Part shown: one piece after another, positions 14,112 through 21,781 of the stretch | Layout of the letters: each line of letters starts with the position of its first letter | Numbering within the stretch: position 1 is the stretch's first letter | Assembly (NCBI GenBank): GCA_964393845.1 | Contig: CAYMUX010000036.1 | Coordinates: 1 to 27,614 of the forward strand | Length of the DNA stretch: 27,614 nt | Source: UBA6902 sp964393845 | Lineage (GTDB): Bacteria > Nitrospirota > Thermodesulfovibrionia > UBA6902 | Reading direction: 5' to 3' | Translations under genes and position numbers: made by a program | Notes under the pieces: model-generated | Seen by the model: the letters and a program-made list of their open reading frames with translations, nothing else | Told to the model about the DNA's origin: nothing | Databases searched by the model: none

Positions 14112-16536
14112 TCACTGTTCTCTTGAAGTTGCGGAGGCAAAGGCCGTCTTTGATGAGATGGACGGGCAGAGAAAGGTTTTTTGCTGTAACGGGTGCAGAG
14201 GTGTTTTCAGGTTCATCAGCAATGAAGGGCTCTCTGATTTCTATAACAGGAGGGAATCTTCATGGACTGCCGGCCCCCCTGATGAAAGGCCGGTAGAATT
14301 TTCAGCCTTCTCCGACAGCCTCAGACCGGCGGGCGGTGAGATGGAGATCGATGTCGTGATCGACGGTATCAGGTGCGCTTCCTGTATCTGGCTTATAGAA
14401 AAATTAATGCTCAGGACAGAGGGGGTGAATTATGCCAGGGTCAATTATGCCACCCATAAGGCGAAGATAAGATGGGACCCCAGGGCAACGGACGTTGTCA
14501 ATGTGCTCACGAGGATAAAGTCGATAGGGTATTCTCCCAAGCCTTCAATTCCCGGCGCTCATGAAGAAGAGCTTAAGGCGCAACAGAGAGACCTTCTGGT
14601 GAGGTTCGGGACAGCGGCATTTTTTTCAATGCAGCTCATGTTATATTCAGTCGCCCTGTACGCAGGTTACTTCCAGGGGATCGGCGTTAACATAAGGTTG
14701 ATATTCCAGTTCATATCACTTGCCCTTGCAACGCCCATCCTGTTTTATTCAGGGGTCCCTTTTATCAGGGGATCGATAAGGGGGGTGAGAAACCTGTCAT
14801 TTAACATGGACGCGCTGATTGTCATTGGCGCGGGGGCGGCATATTTTTACAGTATTTACCAGATATTTGCCGGAGGGGAAGTTTATTTCGATACGTCGGC
14901 AATGATCATCACGCTTATCCTTCTCGGCAGATATATAGAGACAGGGGCCAAAGGCAGATCGTCCGAAGTCATCACAAGGCTGCTGTCGCTCAACCCCAAG
15001 GAAGCAATAGTAGTCGGGAGCCGGAAGTCAGGAGACAGGAGTTATGAACCTTTCCCTGTCGAAACCATTCAGGCAGGCGACCTTGTTCAGATCAAGCCAG
15101 GCGAGCGTATTCCCCTTGACGGTTTTGTGACGGAAGGGACGTCCGAGGTCGATGAATCCATGCTGACAGGGGAATCAAAACCTGTGGCCAAAGGTCCGGG
15201 GAGCGAGTTATTCTGCGGAACGCAAAACCTTTACGGCAGTTTAATTTTTAAAGTTGAACGTACCGGAAAAGATACCGTGCTTTCTCAACTTATTATGACT
15301 GTTGAAAACGCCCAGGCGCGGCAGGCCCCTGTACAGGCCCTCGCTGACAGGGTCGTGGGATATTTTGTCCCGGCGATCATCCTGCTGAGTCTTGCGACAT
15401 GCATATTCTGGCTGATCCATAGAGGACTGCTCACACAGGCCGTGATGAATGCTGTATCAGTGATTGTCATAGCCTGCCCGTGCGCCCTTGGTCTTGCCAC
15501 TCCCCTTGCTGTGCTTATCGGTACGACAAAGGGGGCGTCAAAGGGGATATTGATTAAGGGGGGCGATATAATTGAGAAGGCAAAAAATATAGATACCGTC
15601 GTTCTCGATAAAACAGGGACAATAACAGAGGGTAAACCTCATCTTGCTTTGTATAAGGGAATTGGAGTTCCGGATGACGAGGCCCTTTGTCTTTCCTATT
15701 CCCTCGAACAGCTCTCAGAGCATTCAATAGCAAAGGCAATCATAAATGCAGGCAGAGCAATATCACCTTATAAAGTGACGGACTTTGCCGCCCGGCCCGG
15801 GAAAGGGACCAGCGGCATGATAAAAGGTAAACCCGCACTGATCGGAAGCAGATCGTTTATTGAATCGGAACTCTGCATGGATAATTTAGAAAGTGGAATC
15901 GGCCTCGAATTGATGTCTCAAATAAGCAAATGGGAATCAGCAGGATCGACTGTGGTGTATCTGGCATATGATGGAAGGCCTTCCGGCGTTTTTGTCATAT
16001 CGGATGAAGTGCGCGCTGAAGCAAAAGAATCAGTTGAAGCCATGAAAAAGACAGGGTATGATGTTATGATGATAACAGGTGACGCGCATGATACAGCTTT
16101 AGCGGTTGCCGAAGCAATCGGATTGAGCAAAGATAAGGTGATGGCGCGCAAGTCCCCGATTGAAAAGGCCGGGGCGATAAAGGCAATGCAGGAAGAGGGA
16201 AGGGTAGTGATGATGGTCGGCGACGGGATTAATGACGCCCCTGCTCTGGTGCAGGCAGACGTCGGCATGGCAATGGGCAGGGCCACTGATATTGCGCTGG
16301 AGAGCGCCGACATGGTGCTCATGAGAGGCAATCTCAACCTTGTAACCGGGGCGGTTGGATTATCAAAAAAAACTTACCGGGTCATCAGGCAGAACCTTTT
16401 CTGGGCTTTTATATACAACCTGATTGCCCTCCCGCTGGCGGTAATGGGACTGCTTCATCCCATTGTCGCCGCAATATCAATGACCCTAAGCTCATTAAGC
16501 GTGGTAGGGAACTCCGTGAGATTGAAAAGAGGATAG
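14098..16536 (+). CDS. ccoI: CcoI (FixI), copper-transporting P1B-type ATPase
   Basis: CcoI uses ATP to move copper for the CuB site of cbb3 oxidase. This 812-residue protein starts with a Cys-rich metal-binding domain (CDHC at 4-7, FCCNGC around 28-33), then an HMA domain with CASC (93-96), eight predicted membrane helices, the TGES loop (LTGES at 356-360), the ion-path motif CPC (460-462), DKTGT with phosphorylated D504, and GDGINDAP at 708-715. The usual SEHP nucleotide-domain motif reads SEHS here, keeping the His. It is overlapped by the upstream gene and ends with TAG one base before the ccoS ATG. Confidence 0.95.
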   Translation: MPECDHCSLEVAEAKAVFDEMDGQRKVFCCNGCRGVFRFISNEGLSDFYNRRESSWTAGPPDERPVEFSAFSDSLRPAGGEMEIDVVIDGIRCASCIWLIEKLMLRTEGVNYARVNYATHKAKIRWDPRATDVVNVLTRIKSIGYSPKPSIPGAHEEELKAQQRDLLVRFGTAAFFSMQLMLYSVALYAGYFQGIGVNIRLIFQFISLALATPILFYSGVPFIRGSIRGVRNLSFNMDALIVIGAGAAYFYSIYQIFAGGEVYFDTSAMIITLILLGRYIETGAKGRSSEVITRLLSLNPKEAIVVGSRKSGDRSYEPFPVETIQAGDLVQIKPGERIPLDGFVTEGTSEVDESMLTGESKPVAKGPGSELFCGTQNLYGSLIFKVERTGKDTVLSQLIMTVENAQARQAPVQALADRVVGYFVPAIILLSLATCIFWLIHRGLLTQAVMNAVSVIVIACPCALGLATPLAVLIGTTKGASKGILIKGGDIIEKAKNIDTVVLDKTGTITEGKPHLALYKGIGVPDDEALCLSYSLEQLSEHSIAKAIINAGRAISPYKVTDFAARPGKGTSGMIKGKPALIGSRSFIESELCMDNLESGIGLELMSQISKWESAGSTVVYLAYDGRPSGVFVISDEVRAEAKESVEAMKKTGYDVMMITGDAHDTALAVAEAIGLSKDKVMARKSPIEKAGAIKAMQEEGRVVMMVGDGINDAPALVQADVGMAMGRATDIALESADMVLMRGNLNLVTGAVGLSKKTYRVIRQNLFWAFIYNLIALPLAVMGLLHPIVAAISMTLSSLSVVGNSVRLKRG

Positions 16537-16537
16537 A

Positions 16538-16690
16538 ATGTGGAGTGTTTTGTTATTGATCTTTCTGACTTTTTGTATAGGCCTGGCTGGGTGGCTTATT
16601 TTCCTGTGGGCAGTTAAGAGCGGCCAGTTCGATGACGTGGAGGGGCCAAAATACAGGATGATGGATGAGGAAGAGGAGGACAGATTATGA
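16538..16690 (+). CDS. ccoS: CcoS, cbb3 oxidase maturation protein
   Basis: This 50-residue protein has one N-terminal membrane helix (about residues 4-25, ending GWLIFLWAVKSGQFDD) and an acidic tail VEGPKYRMMDEEEED. The helix followed by SGQFDD is the CcoS signature. CcoS is needed for haem and copper insertion into CcoN. It starts one base after ccoI and its stop overlaps the next gene's ATG by three bases, so it is tightly coupled. Confidence 0.9.
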   Translation: MWSVLLLIFLTFCIGLAGWLIFLWAVKSGQFDDVEGPKYRMMDEEEEDRL

Positions 16691-17352
16691 CGCTTGAGAT
16701 AGGGCTTCTTATTCTCGAATCGGCGCTGCTTGTATTTACAATAATCCTTCTTGTGTACAGCATAAGAGAAGGCAAACAGCGGGACAAGCTTATTATGGAA
16801 GTAGGGAAGGCCACAAAGGTGCTTACGCGGCAGGAGTATTTTCTTTCGATTATTGACTCAATGATGGATGCTAAAGAGGAGATAGTCGGGTGTATAACGG
16901 GCAGGCTGCCTGTCGGAGACGACCGGAAAATGACGAGGGACATTGTAGAGAATATCAAAAGGATGACAAAGAAAGGCGTGCGTATCAAGTACCTCCTGCC
17001 AAAATTCCCCGACAGGCTGCATTTAGGTTATCAGTATATGAAGGCCGGGGCTGAAATTATGTACAGCAGCTGTGTGATGGTCCATAACATACGTTTTATT
17101 GTTGTGGATGACGGGATTGTGGTAATCGGGATCCCTGAAAGCATAGGAGAAAAGGAGGCCACGAGGAAAGGTTACAGGATACCTTCCGAGGGTCTCGCCA
17201 TGGTCCTGAAAAATTATTTCAACACATGTGAGAAGCAAACTAGTTTTATAGATTATCTGAAAGAGGTAATTAAACAGACAGGCGCAACGCCGGAACACAT
17301 TGCCAGGGAATATCAGATAGATGAGGAAGAATTAAGGAGACTTGCAGTTTAA
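16687..17352 (+). CDS. Membrane-anchored PLD-like protein with degenerate HKD motif
   Basis: This 221-residue protein has one N-terminal membrane helix (about residues 3-24), a short linker and a domain like one half of a phospholipase D fold: a segment with SIIDSMMDAKEEIVG, then RIKYLLPKFP and VHNIRFIVVDDGIVVIGIP. The last aligns with the HKD motif (H-x-K-x4-D), but the His and Lys positions read N and R, so enzyme activity is doubtful. A C-terminal helical part may bind a partner. It overlaps ccoS and ends the cbb3 operon. Function unknown; a role in oxidase assembly is possible. Its TAA and the opposing gene's stop share the bases TTAA. Confidence 0.7.
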   Translation: MTLEIGLLILESALLVFTIILLVYSIREGKQRDKLIMEVGKATKVLTRQEYFLSIIDSMMDAKEEIVGCITGRLPVGDDRKMTRDIVENIKRMTKKGVRIKYLLPKFPDRLHLGYQYMKAGAEIMYSSCVMVHNIRFIVVDDGIVVIGIPESIGEKEATRKGYRIPSEGLAMVLKNYFNTCEKQTSFIDYLKEVIKQTGATPEHIAREYQIDEEELRRLAV

Positions 17353-18020
17353 GTAGTAGAGTTTTTTCTCATGACCTCCTTAGTAAGTTGAAGCTTTGCA
17401 ATGGCCTTTGTTGCAATCTCGCCAACTGTCTTTTCCTTTAACTCTCCATCTTCATAAAAGGGGATGGAGTCAGTATCGTTCCTAATCTTCTCCAGTTTAT
17501 TGGCCGCCTGTGACGCCCCCAATTGACCGGATGCCCATGCAGCATATCCGCGGAGTGTCCTGTCCGGGGCGTCAAGATAGTGCATGATTATAGGGATAGC
17601 ATATTCAATTAATTCACTATTGATCTTCCCCATTCTCCCGATGGCCCACATTACACCAGCGCAGAGCATTAGCTCCTCATGAAATGACACAATAATCGGA
17701 GCGATATCCGCACACAGCTCAGGATTATTTCTTACTATCTCCCCCAGGGTCTCAGGGACACTCCAGCCAATTCCGCCGGACTCATCCCTTATCATCCATA
17801 ACAGGCGTCCGACTGTCTTTCTGACAAGGTCGGGATTTGTTACTGATACTTCTCCCGTTATCTTGCCGATGGCCTCCATTGCCCGCCAAGTGATAACGCT
17901 CTTTTTGTCATAAGACAGGGAAATAAGCATGCTTATGACTTTTCTTTTATCCGGTGACAGTATCAACTCATCATATTTTTTTTCTTTTAATATATTAACG
18001 ACGTCTTTTTTGGAAAGCAT
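17349..18020 (-). CDS. HEAT-repeat protein, DVU0298-like
   Basis: This 223-residue all-helical protein has five or so HEAT-like repeats: TWRAMEAIGKI, GIGWSVPETLGEIV, CAGVMWAIGRMG, LRGYAAWASGQLG and IATKAIAKL are repeat-like pairs of helices. It resembles DVU0298-family proteins of sulfate reducers. Such proteins act as binding scaffolds, and no catalytic site is seen. It converges on the cbb3 operon with overlapping stop codons and follows hflX on the same strand after a gap of about 220 bp. Confidence 0.8.
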   Translation of the reverse strand: MLSKKDVVNILKEKKYDELILSPDKRKVISMLISLSYDKKSVITWRAMEAIGKITGEVSVTNPDLVRKTVGRLLWMIRDESGGIGWSVPETLGEIVRNNPELCADIAPIIVSFHEELMLCAGVMWAIGRMGKINSELIEYAIPIIMHYLDAPDRTLRGYAAWASGQLGASQAANKLEKIRNDTDSIPFYEDGELKEKTVGEIATKAIAKLQLTKEVMRKNSTT

Positions 18021-18095
18021 AATCAGTGCCTCATTGTCTTAACCCACATTATTCATAAATTATACCGGCAAAGCAGGCATGCTGAAAAAACGTAT

Positions 18096-18117
18096 TGAAT
18101 GCGTTGTGGTGCATTCA
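18096..18117. repeat. Short hairpin upstream of the HEAT gene
   Basis: TGAATGC (18096-18102) pairs with GCATTCA (18111-18117) around an 8-nt loop. It lies in the hflX-HEAT gap. There is no T-run on either side, so a terminator role is not clear. Confidence 0.35.
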
Positions 18118-18243
18118 CAAGAAATAAATCTTCATTGATTATCAACATGCAAGATGTTTCTGACGTCTGATTTGGAAGTCCCGCTCCCAATTCGTTTTTC
18201 CAGCACGCCTCCTTTACTGCATGAATAATCGGGTTAACGGTTG

Positions 18244-19872
18244 TTATAACGGCCAGAGCTTACTTTCTATCCCTTTAATCAGCCTGTTGAATGTATCCTG
18301 TTGAAGTGCGGACAATGAAATTGCATGAAATCTTTTGCAGATCGCATCAACCTCTTCCCTGTTCACAAGCTCTTCTTTATTGAAAGCCAGCAGCACCGGC
18401 TTTTCCGAGAGGGCCAGATCGGACAGTATTTTTTCTACTGATTTCATCTGCTGCTCAAATCTGGGATTTGAAATATCCACAACGTGCAGAAGCAGATCGG
18501 CGTCCTCAAGCTCTTCAAGCGTTGCCTTAAAAGCGGCAAAAAGGTCTTTGGGCAGGTCGCGGATGAAGCCTACCGTATCAGTGATTATAACGTCCCTTTC
18601 TTTGGGGAATCTCAATCTCCTGCTTGCCGTATCCAGTGTTGCAAACATCTTGTCTTCTACAAAGGTCTTGCTTCCGGTCAGATTATTAAGCAGTGTAGAT
18701 TTTCCCGCATTGGTATAACCGATAATAGATATTATCGGGATGCCCTGTGAAACCCTGCGCGCCTTTCTCTGCTGCCTTGCAAGGCTGAGTGACTTCATCT
18801 CTTTTTCAAGGAGGGTTATTCTTTCTCTTACCCTGCGCCGGTCCACCTCGAGCTTCATTTCACCGGGACCCCTTCCGCCGATGCCACCCATCAGCCGGGA
18901 CATTGCAGTCCCCTTGCCTGTCAGCCTCGGCAGCCTGTAACGCAGCTGGGCGAGCTCTACCTGCACCTTGCCGTCTTTACTGTGGGCGCGGCGGGCAAAG
19001 ATATCAAGGATAAGCTGTGAACGGTCTATGACCTTCAACTCCGTAATATCAGCGATGGCCTTTGACTGTGAAGGATTGAGGTCCTGATCAAAAATTAAAA
19101 GCGTTGCTCCCTTATTCATGGCATTGATGACAAGTTCCCTAATTTTACCCTCACCAAGCAGGTATCTGGTATTTATACTTTTAGGTCTCTGGAGGACAGT
19201 ATCAACAACAGCGACATTGCTTGCCTTTGCCAGCTCCTTCAGCTCGTCCATTGAATCTTCCTGATCATATCGCGATGCCGTTGAAACACTGACGAGTACC
19301 GCCCTTTCTCTTTTGTCGCTGATATCAAAGCCGGACCTTCGGGATTGCAGATCATTTTCTATGGAAGAAATCATCGCATCGAAGTCTTTGAATACCCGGT
19401 CCATACCGTGAAACGGAACAGGGCCTATTACCTGATATGATGTTTTATTATCAGGAGAGGACAAGCGGGCCAATGATACCATATCAGGTCTACCGTCTTT
19501 CATCCCTATGACTATAAGGGCGTCTAATCTCAGAAGTGAAAGGTCGGTTATGTCGTCCTGGTTTATTTTCTCGCTTTTCAGATGTGTATGGATAAGACGA
19601 AGTCCCCGGAGGACTTTCCTCCCCATGGGGTAATTAGTGAGCTCCGGAATGAAAATCCCCTTTGCATCTCCTGCAATCACATGGCTGATGTTCCCGCTCC
19701 TGTCTGCCAGGACTCCAACCTGGCGGCCGATAGAGTTTGAGCATTCAGCCATCAGCATGGCGAGATCAGTCGAAAGCGCCTTGTCTTTAGGAATGCGCCG
19801 CCTGTAAATATGTTCGAGCGACTTGATATCGCTTTTTTTCAGGCCTGATGTGTTGCCGTAAACTGTGGGAAT
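18244..19872 (-). CDS. hflX: HflX GTPase, apparent ATT start
   Basis: HflX is a GTPase that splits stalled 70S ribosomes. Read from the first ATG (19758) it is 504 residues, but the frame is open upstream and the added 38 residues (with PTVYGNTSGLKKS and YRRRIP) look like the N-terminus of long HflX proteins in this group. The only codon near a ribosome binding site (AGGAGG, 4 bp away) is ATT at 19872-19870, so translation seems to begin at ATT, giving 542 residues. The HflX N-domain, a coiled-coil and the GTPase domain follow: P-loop GYTNAGKST (385-393), DTVGF, and NKEE. The gene is otherwise complete. An extended -10 lies at 19919-19912. Confidence 0.88.
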   Translation of the reverse strand: MPTVYGNTSGLKKSDIKSLEHIYRRRIPKDKALSTDLAMLMAECSNSIGRQVGVLADRSGNISHVIAGDAKGIFIPELTNYPMGRKVLRGLRLIHTHLKSEKINQDDITDLSLLRLDALIVIGMKDGRPDMVSLARLSSPDNKTSYQVIGPVPFHGMDRVFKDFDAMISSIENDLQSRRSGFDISDKRERAVLVSVSTASRYDQEDSMDELKELAKASNVAVVDTVLQRPKSINTRYLLGEGKIRELVINAMNKGATLLIFDQDLNPSQSKAIADITELKVIDRSQLILDIFARRAHSKDGKVQVELAQLRYRLPRLTGKGTAMSRLMGGIGGRGPGEMKLEVDRRRVRERITLLEKEMKSLSLARQQRKARRVSQGIPIISIIGYTNAGKSTLLNNLTGSKTFVEDKMFATLDTASRRLRFPKERDVIITDTVGFIRDLPKDLFAAFKATLEELEDADLLLHVVDISNPRFEQQMKSVEKILSDLALSEKPVLLAFNKEELVNREEVDAICKRFHAISLSALQQDTFNRLIKGIESKLWPL

Positions 19873-19911
19873 GGCGCCTCCTGCGATCAGTGTTTGCGTT
19901 ATTTATCTGTC

Positions 19912-19920
19912 ATTATAACA
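19912..19920 (-). promoter_or_regulatory. Extended -10 promoter of hflX
   Basis: On the minus strand the sequence is TTTGTTATAAT, that is TG-T-TATAAT. It is 40 bp before the ATT start and its AGGAGG site (19882-19877). No good -35 is seen. Confidence 0.45.
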
Positions 19921-20028
19921 AATGCCGCACTTAAGAGAGGTAATATATCGAGGTTCAGGCTCAACATATTAAACCTTTGACAATTATAAACTTCAACATC
20001 CGGTGAAATGTATCTTTCGTCAGGGTTT

Positions 20029-20037
20029 TGGTATAAT
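20029..20037 (+). promoter_or_regulatory. Extended -10 promoter of the second MNT/HEPN pair
   Basis: TTGGTATAAT includes TG-G-TATAAT (hexamer 20032-20037), 19 bp before the ATG at 20057, with AGAGG between. Confidence 0.5.
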
Positions 20038-20056
20038 TGTTCAGAGGTTTGCAATT

Positions 20057-20362
20057 ATGAAAACAGTACGGACAAGAAAAGATGTTTCAAGTATTCTTTC
20101 CTCTCACAGACAGGAGATAGAGAGTCTCGGAGTAAAAAGGATTGGTCTTTTCGGTTCCTTTGTTAAAGGGAAACAGAAAAAAGAAAGTGATGTTGACCTG
20201 CTTGTGGAGTTTATGCGCGGGAAGAAAAATTTCAAAAACTTCATTCACCTTGCCTATCTTCTTGAAGACCTGCTTCATCGTAAAGTGGAGCTTATAACAC
20301 CTGAGAGCCTGAGCCCGTATCTGAAACCTCATATCCTCAAAGAAATCGAATATGTCCTATAA
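20057..20362 (+). CDS. MNT-type nucleotidyltransferase, second copy
   Basis: This 101-residue nucleotidyltransferase has the core GLFGSFVKGKQKKESDVDLL, with GS and D-x-D, and a C-terminal segment KVELITPESLSPYLK typical of MNT partners of DUF86 HEPN proteins. The start was set at 20057: the frame opens earlier (20003), but only this ATG follows the -10 and an AGAGG site. It overlaps the next gene by 11 bp. It is unlike the MNT at 2626 in length and sequence, so the two pairs are not a recent duplication. Confidence 0.87.
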   Translation: MKTVRTRKDVSSILSSHRQEIESLGVKRIGLFGSFVKGKQKKESDVDLLVEFMRGKKNFKNFIHLAYLLEDLLHRKVELITPESLSPYLKPHILKEIEYVL

Positions 20363-20678
20363 GGAGTACCTCAGACATATTCTTGATGAAGCGGACTATA
20401 TCTTAGGTAAATCTGAAGGACTCAATAAGAAAAATTTTCTTAAAGATGAAACGCTCAAAAGGGCATTTGTCCGAAGCATTGAAATAATCGGAGAAGCAGT
20501 CAAGAAACTTCCGGATGATTTCAGAAAAAATCATGGCGCTGTTGACTGGAGGGCAATGGCAGGAACCAGAGACAAATTAATCCATGATTACTTCGGCATT
20601 GATTATGATATTGTATGGGACATTATAACTGTTGAGATTCCTGAACTCAGGAAACAGATTAAGAAGATTTTGAAGTAG
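20352..20678 (+). CDS. DUF86 HEPN toxin (HepT-type)
   Basis: This 108-residue all-helical protein has the active-site motif R73-DKLI-H78-D-Y80 (R-x4-H-x-Y) and the family segment SIEIIGEAVKKLPDDFR. It pairs with the MNT gene before it as a type VII-like toxin-antitoxin module. In such systems the Tyr is modified by the MNT protein. It is complete. Confidence 0.88.
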   Translation: MSYKEYLRHILDEADYILGKSEGLNKKNFLKDETLKRAFVRSIEIIGEAVKKLPDDFRKNHGAVDWRAMAGTRDKLIHDYFGIDYDIVWDIITVEIPELRKQIKKILK

Positions 20679-20986
20679 GAGAGAACGGCTGTTAGCCCCC
20701 ACTGATTTTACAATCCTGTATCGCCCTTTACCCTTTAATTCCACAATGCCTTTGTCGCGCTATTGCACTTGTAGTTGATCAGGGTTGAGAAAAGTTTGCG
20801 TTGATAGCATCAACCGCCTGGACCGATCGAACGGATGGAACGGTTCTTTTTATAGTTCCGGGTTTTATAGACAAGGACAATTTTAAGGGCTGAATCTGTG
20901 CTTTGGGTTCTTAAATGCAAAAGAGCAAAATGAAAGACCTGACCCCATTCTCCGTGACCCCATTCTCATCACGATCCTTTTTGTTC
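20679..20986. other. Intergenic region with repeated GACCCCATTCTC motif
   Basis: These 308 bp lie between the HEPN gene and the Vsr stop. No convincing gene is seen. There is a perfect hairpin GTTGAT-AGC-ATCAAC (20800-20814). Near 20936-20969 GACCCCATTCTC occurs twice; it is the reverse complement of part of the GGGGTCAGG motif near 2615. Such motifs are common beside REP-type elements. Confidence 0.5.
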
Positions 20987-21451
20987 CTACTCAAAAAGCA
21001 GCTCTCCCCTTTTTCTCCTTTCAATGTCAGACCCCATGGCCTTTACCATTACCGCATCAATACACTTGCCAAGATTTTTTTCTATTTGAAAGTCCCAGAA
21101 ACGCAAAACTATCCACCCCTCTTTCTTAAGCTGCCTATTAACTTCTTTATCCTTCTCTATATTTCTTTTTATTTTTCTAACCCAGAACGCAATATTACTT
21201 TTGAATAGGTGGCGTTTTGTCTTCATGTTCTTATATCCATGCCAAAAAGCACTGTCGCAAAAAATAGCCATTTTGTATTTAGGCAAAACGAAATCGGGAG
21301 TACCAACCAGTTTTTTATAATGTTTTCTATATCGTAAGCCGACTGCCCACAATGCTTGTCCGAGCGATTTTTCAATAGAAGTGCCTTTCGATTTTACGCG
21401 GGACATTTTATAAGAACTAATTTGCTTTTTGCTTCTCTTTAAAGAAGGCAT
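20987..21451 (-). CDS. vsr: Vsr-type very short patch repair endonuclease
   Basis: Vsr nicks DNA beside T:G mismatches left by deamination of 5-methylcytosine; related enzymes act as restriction nucleases. This 154-residue protein has MSRVKSKGTSIE, GLRYRKHYK, PDFVLP, and the catalytic region with D66 and FWHGY (FCDSAFWHGY). Late in the protein it has GWIVLRFWDFQI, where the usual Glu of WECEL is Asp. It lies four genes down a methyltransferase-first operon, 3 bp after the small HEPN-like ORF. It fits a repair partner of the Dcm gene or the nuclease of a restriction system. Confidence 0.9.
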   Translation of the reverse strand: MPSLKRSKKQISSYKMSRVKSKGTSIEKSLGQALWAVGLRYRKHYKKLVGTPDFVLPKYKMAIFCDSAFWHGYKNMKTKRHLFKSNIAFWVRKIKRNIEKDKEVNRQLKKEGWIVLRFWDFQIEKNLGKCIDAVMVKAMGSDIERRKRGELLFE

Positions 21452-21454
21452 GAC

Positions 21455-21661
21455 TTATTTATCTTTATTAGACAACAGAGCTTTTATCCTCTCTTTTATA
21501 TTGTAATAAACAGTAGTTAATTTTTGTTTTGCCTCATCGGTTAGAAGGGCTGTATGTGCGAGGGCATCTCTAAGTGGTTTGTACTCCTTTGCATCCCTCG
21601 AAAGGCAGGCTTTCTTCAAAAGATCGTTCTTCTTATCCACCAGATTTGCAAGGTCATCCAT
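21455..21661 (-). CDS. 68-residue HEPN-like protein, possibly the tail of the ATPase
   Basis: This small helical protein has R31-DALA-H36, an R-x4-H pattern like that of HEPN RNases, though without the usual Tyr. The rest (a Lys-rich start and TTVYYNIKERIKALLS) is helical. It begins 89 bp after the ATPase stop with no ribosome binding site, and the ATPase end (ending TAINNLS) joined to its start (MDDLANLVDKKND) would read as one helix. So it may be a separated C-terminal domain of the ATPase. It is in another frame. Whether it is its own gene or half of a broken one is open. Confidence 0.55.
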   Translation of the reverse strand: MDDLANLVDKKNDLLKKACLSRDAKEYKPLRDALAHTALLTDEAKQKLTTVYYNIKERIKALLSNKDK

Positions 21662-21678
21662 AGTTAAATAACTTAATT

Positions 21679-21781
21679 TATAGTAACGGCATTAAATTAA
21701 AATACATCTTAAGCATTTAATTAGCTGTAATATAAAGGAAATATCATATTTTAACTTAAGTTATTTATTGCCGTTACTATA
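21679..21781. repeat. 13-nt inverted repeat across the ATPase/HEPN-like junction
   Basis: TATAGTAACGGCA (21679-21691) and its perfect reverse complement (21769-21781) enclose 77 bp that are very AT-rich. The right arm lies in the last ATPase codons. TA flanks both arms as part of the repeat. A near-palindrome TTAACTTAAGTTA (21751-21763) and a related AAATAACTTAA (21666-21676) lie beside the arms. It looks like a small MITE or a regulatory hairpin. Confidence 0.6.
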
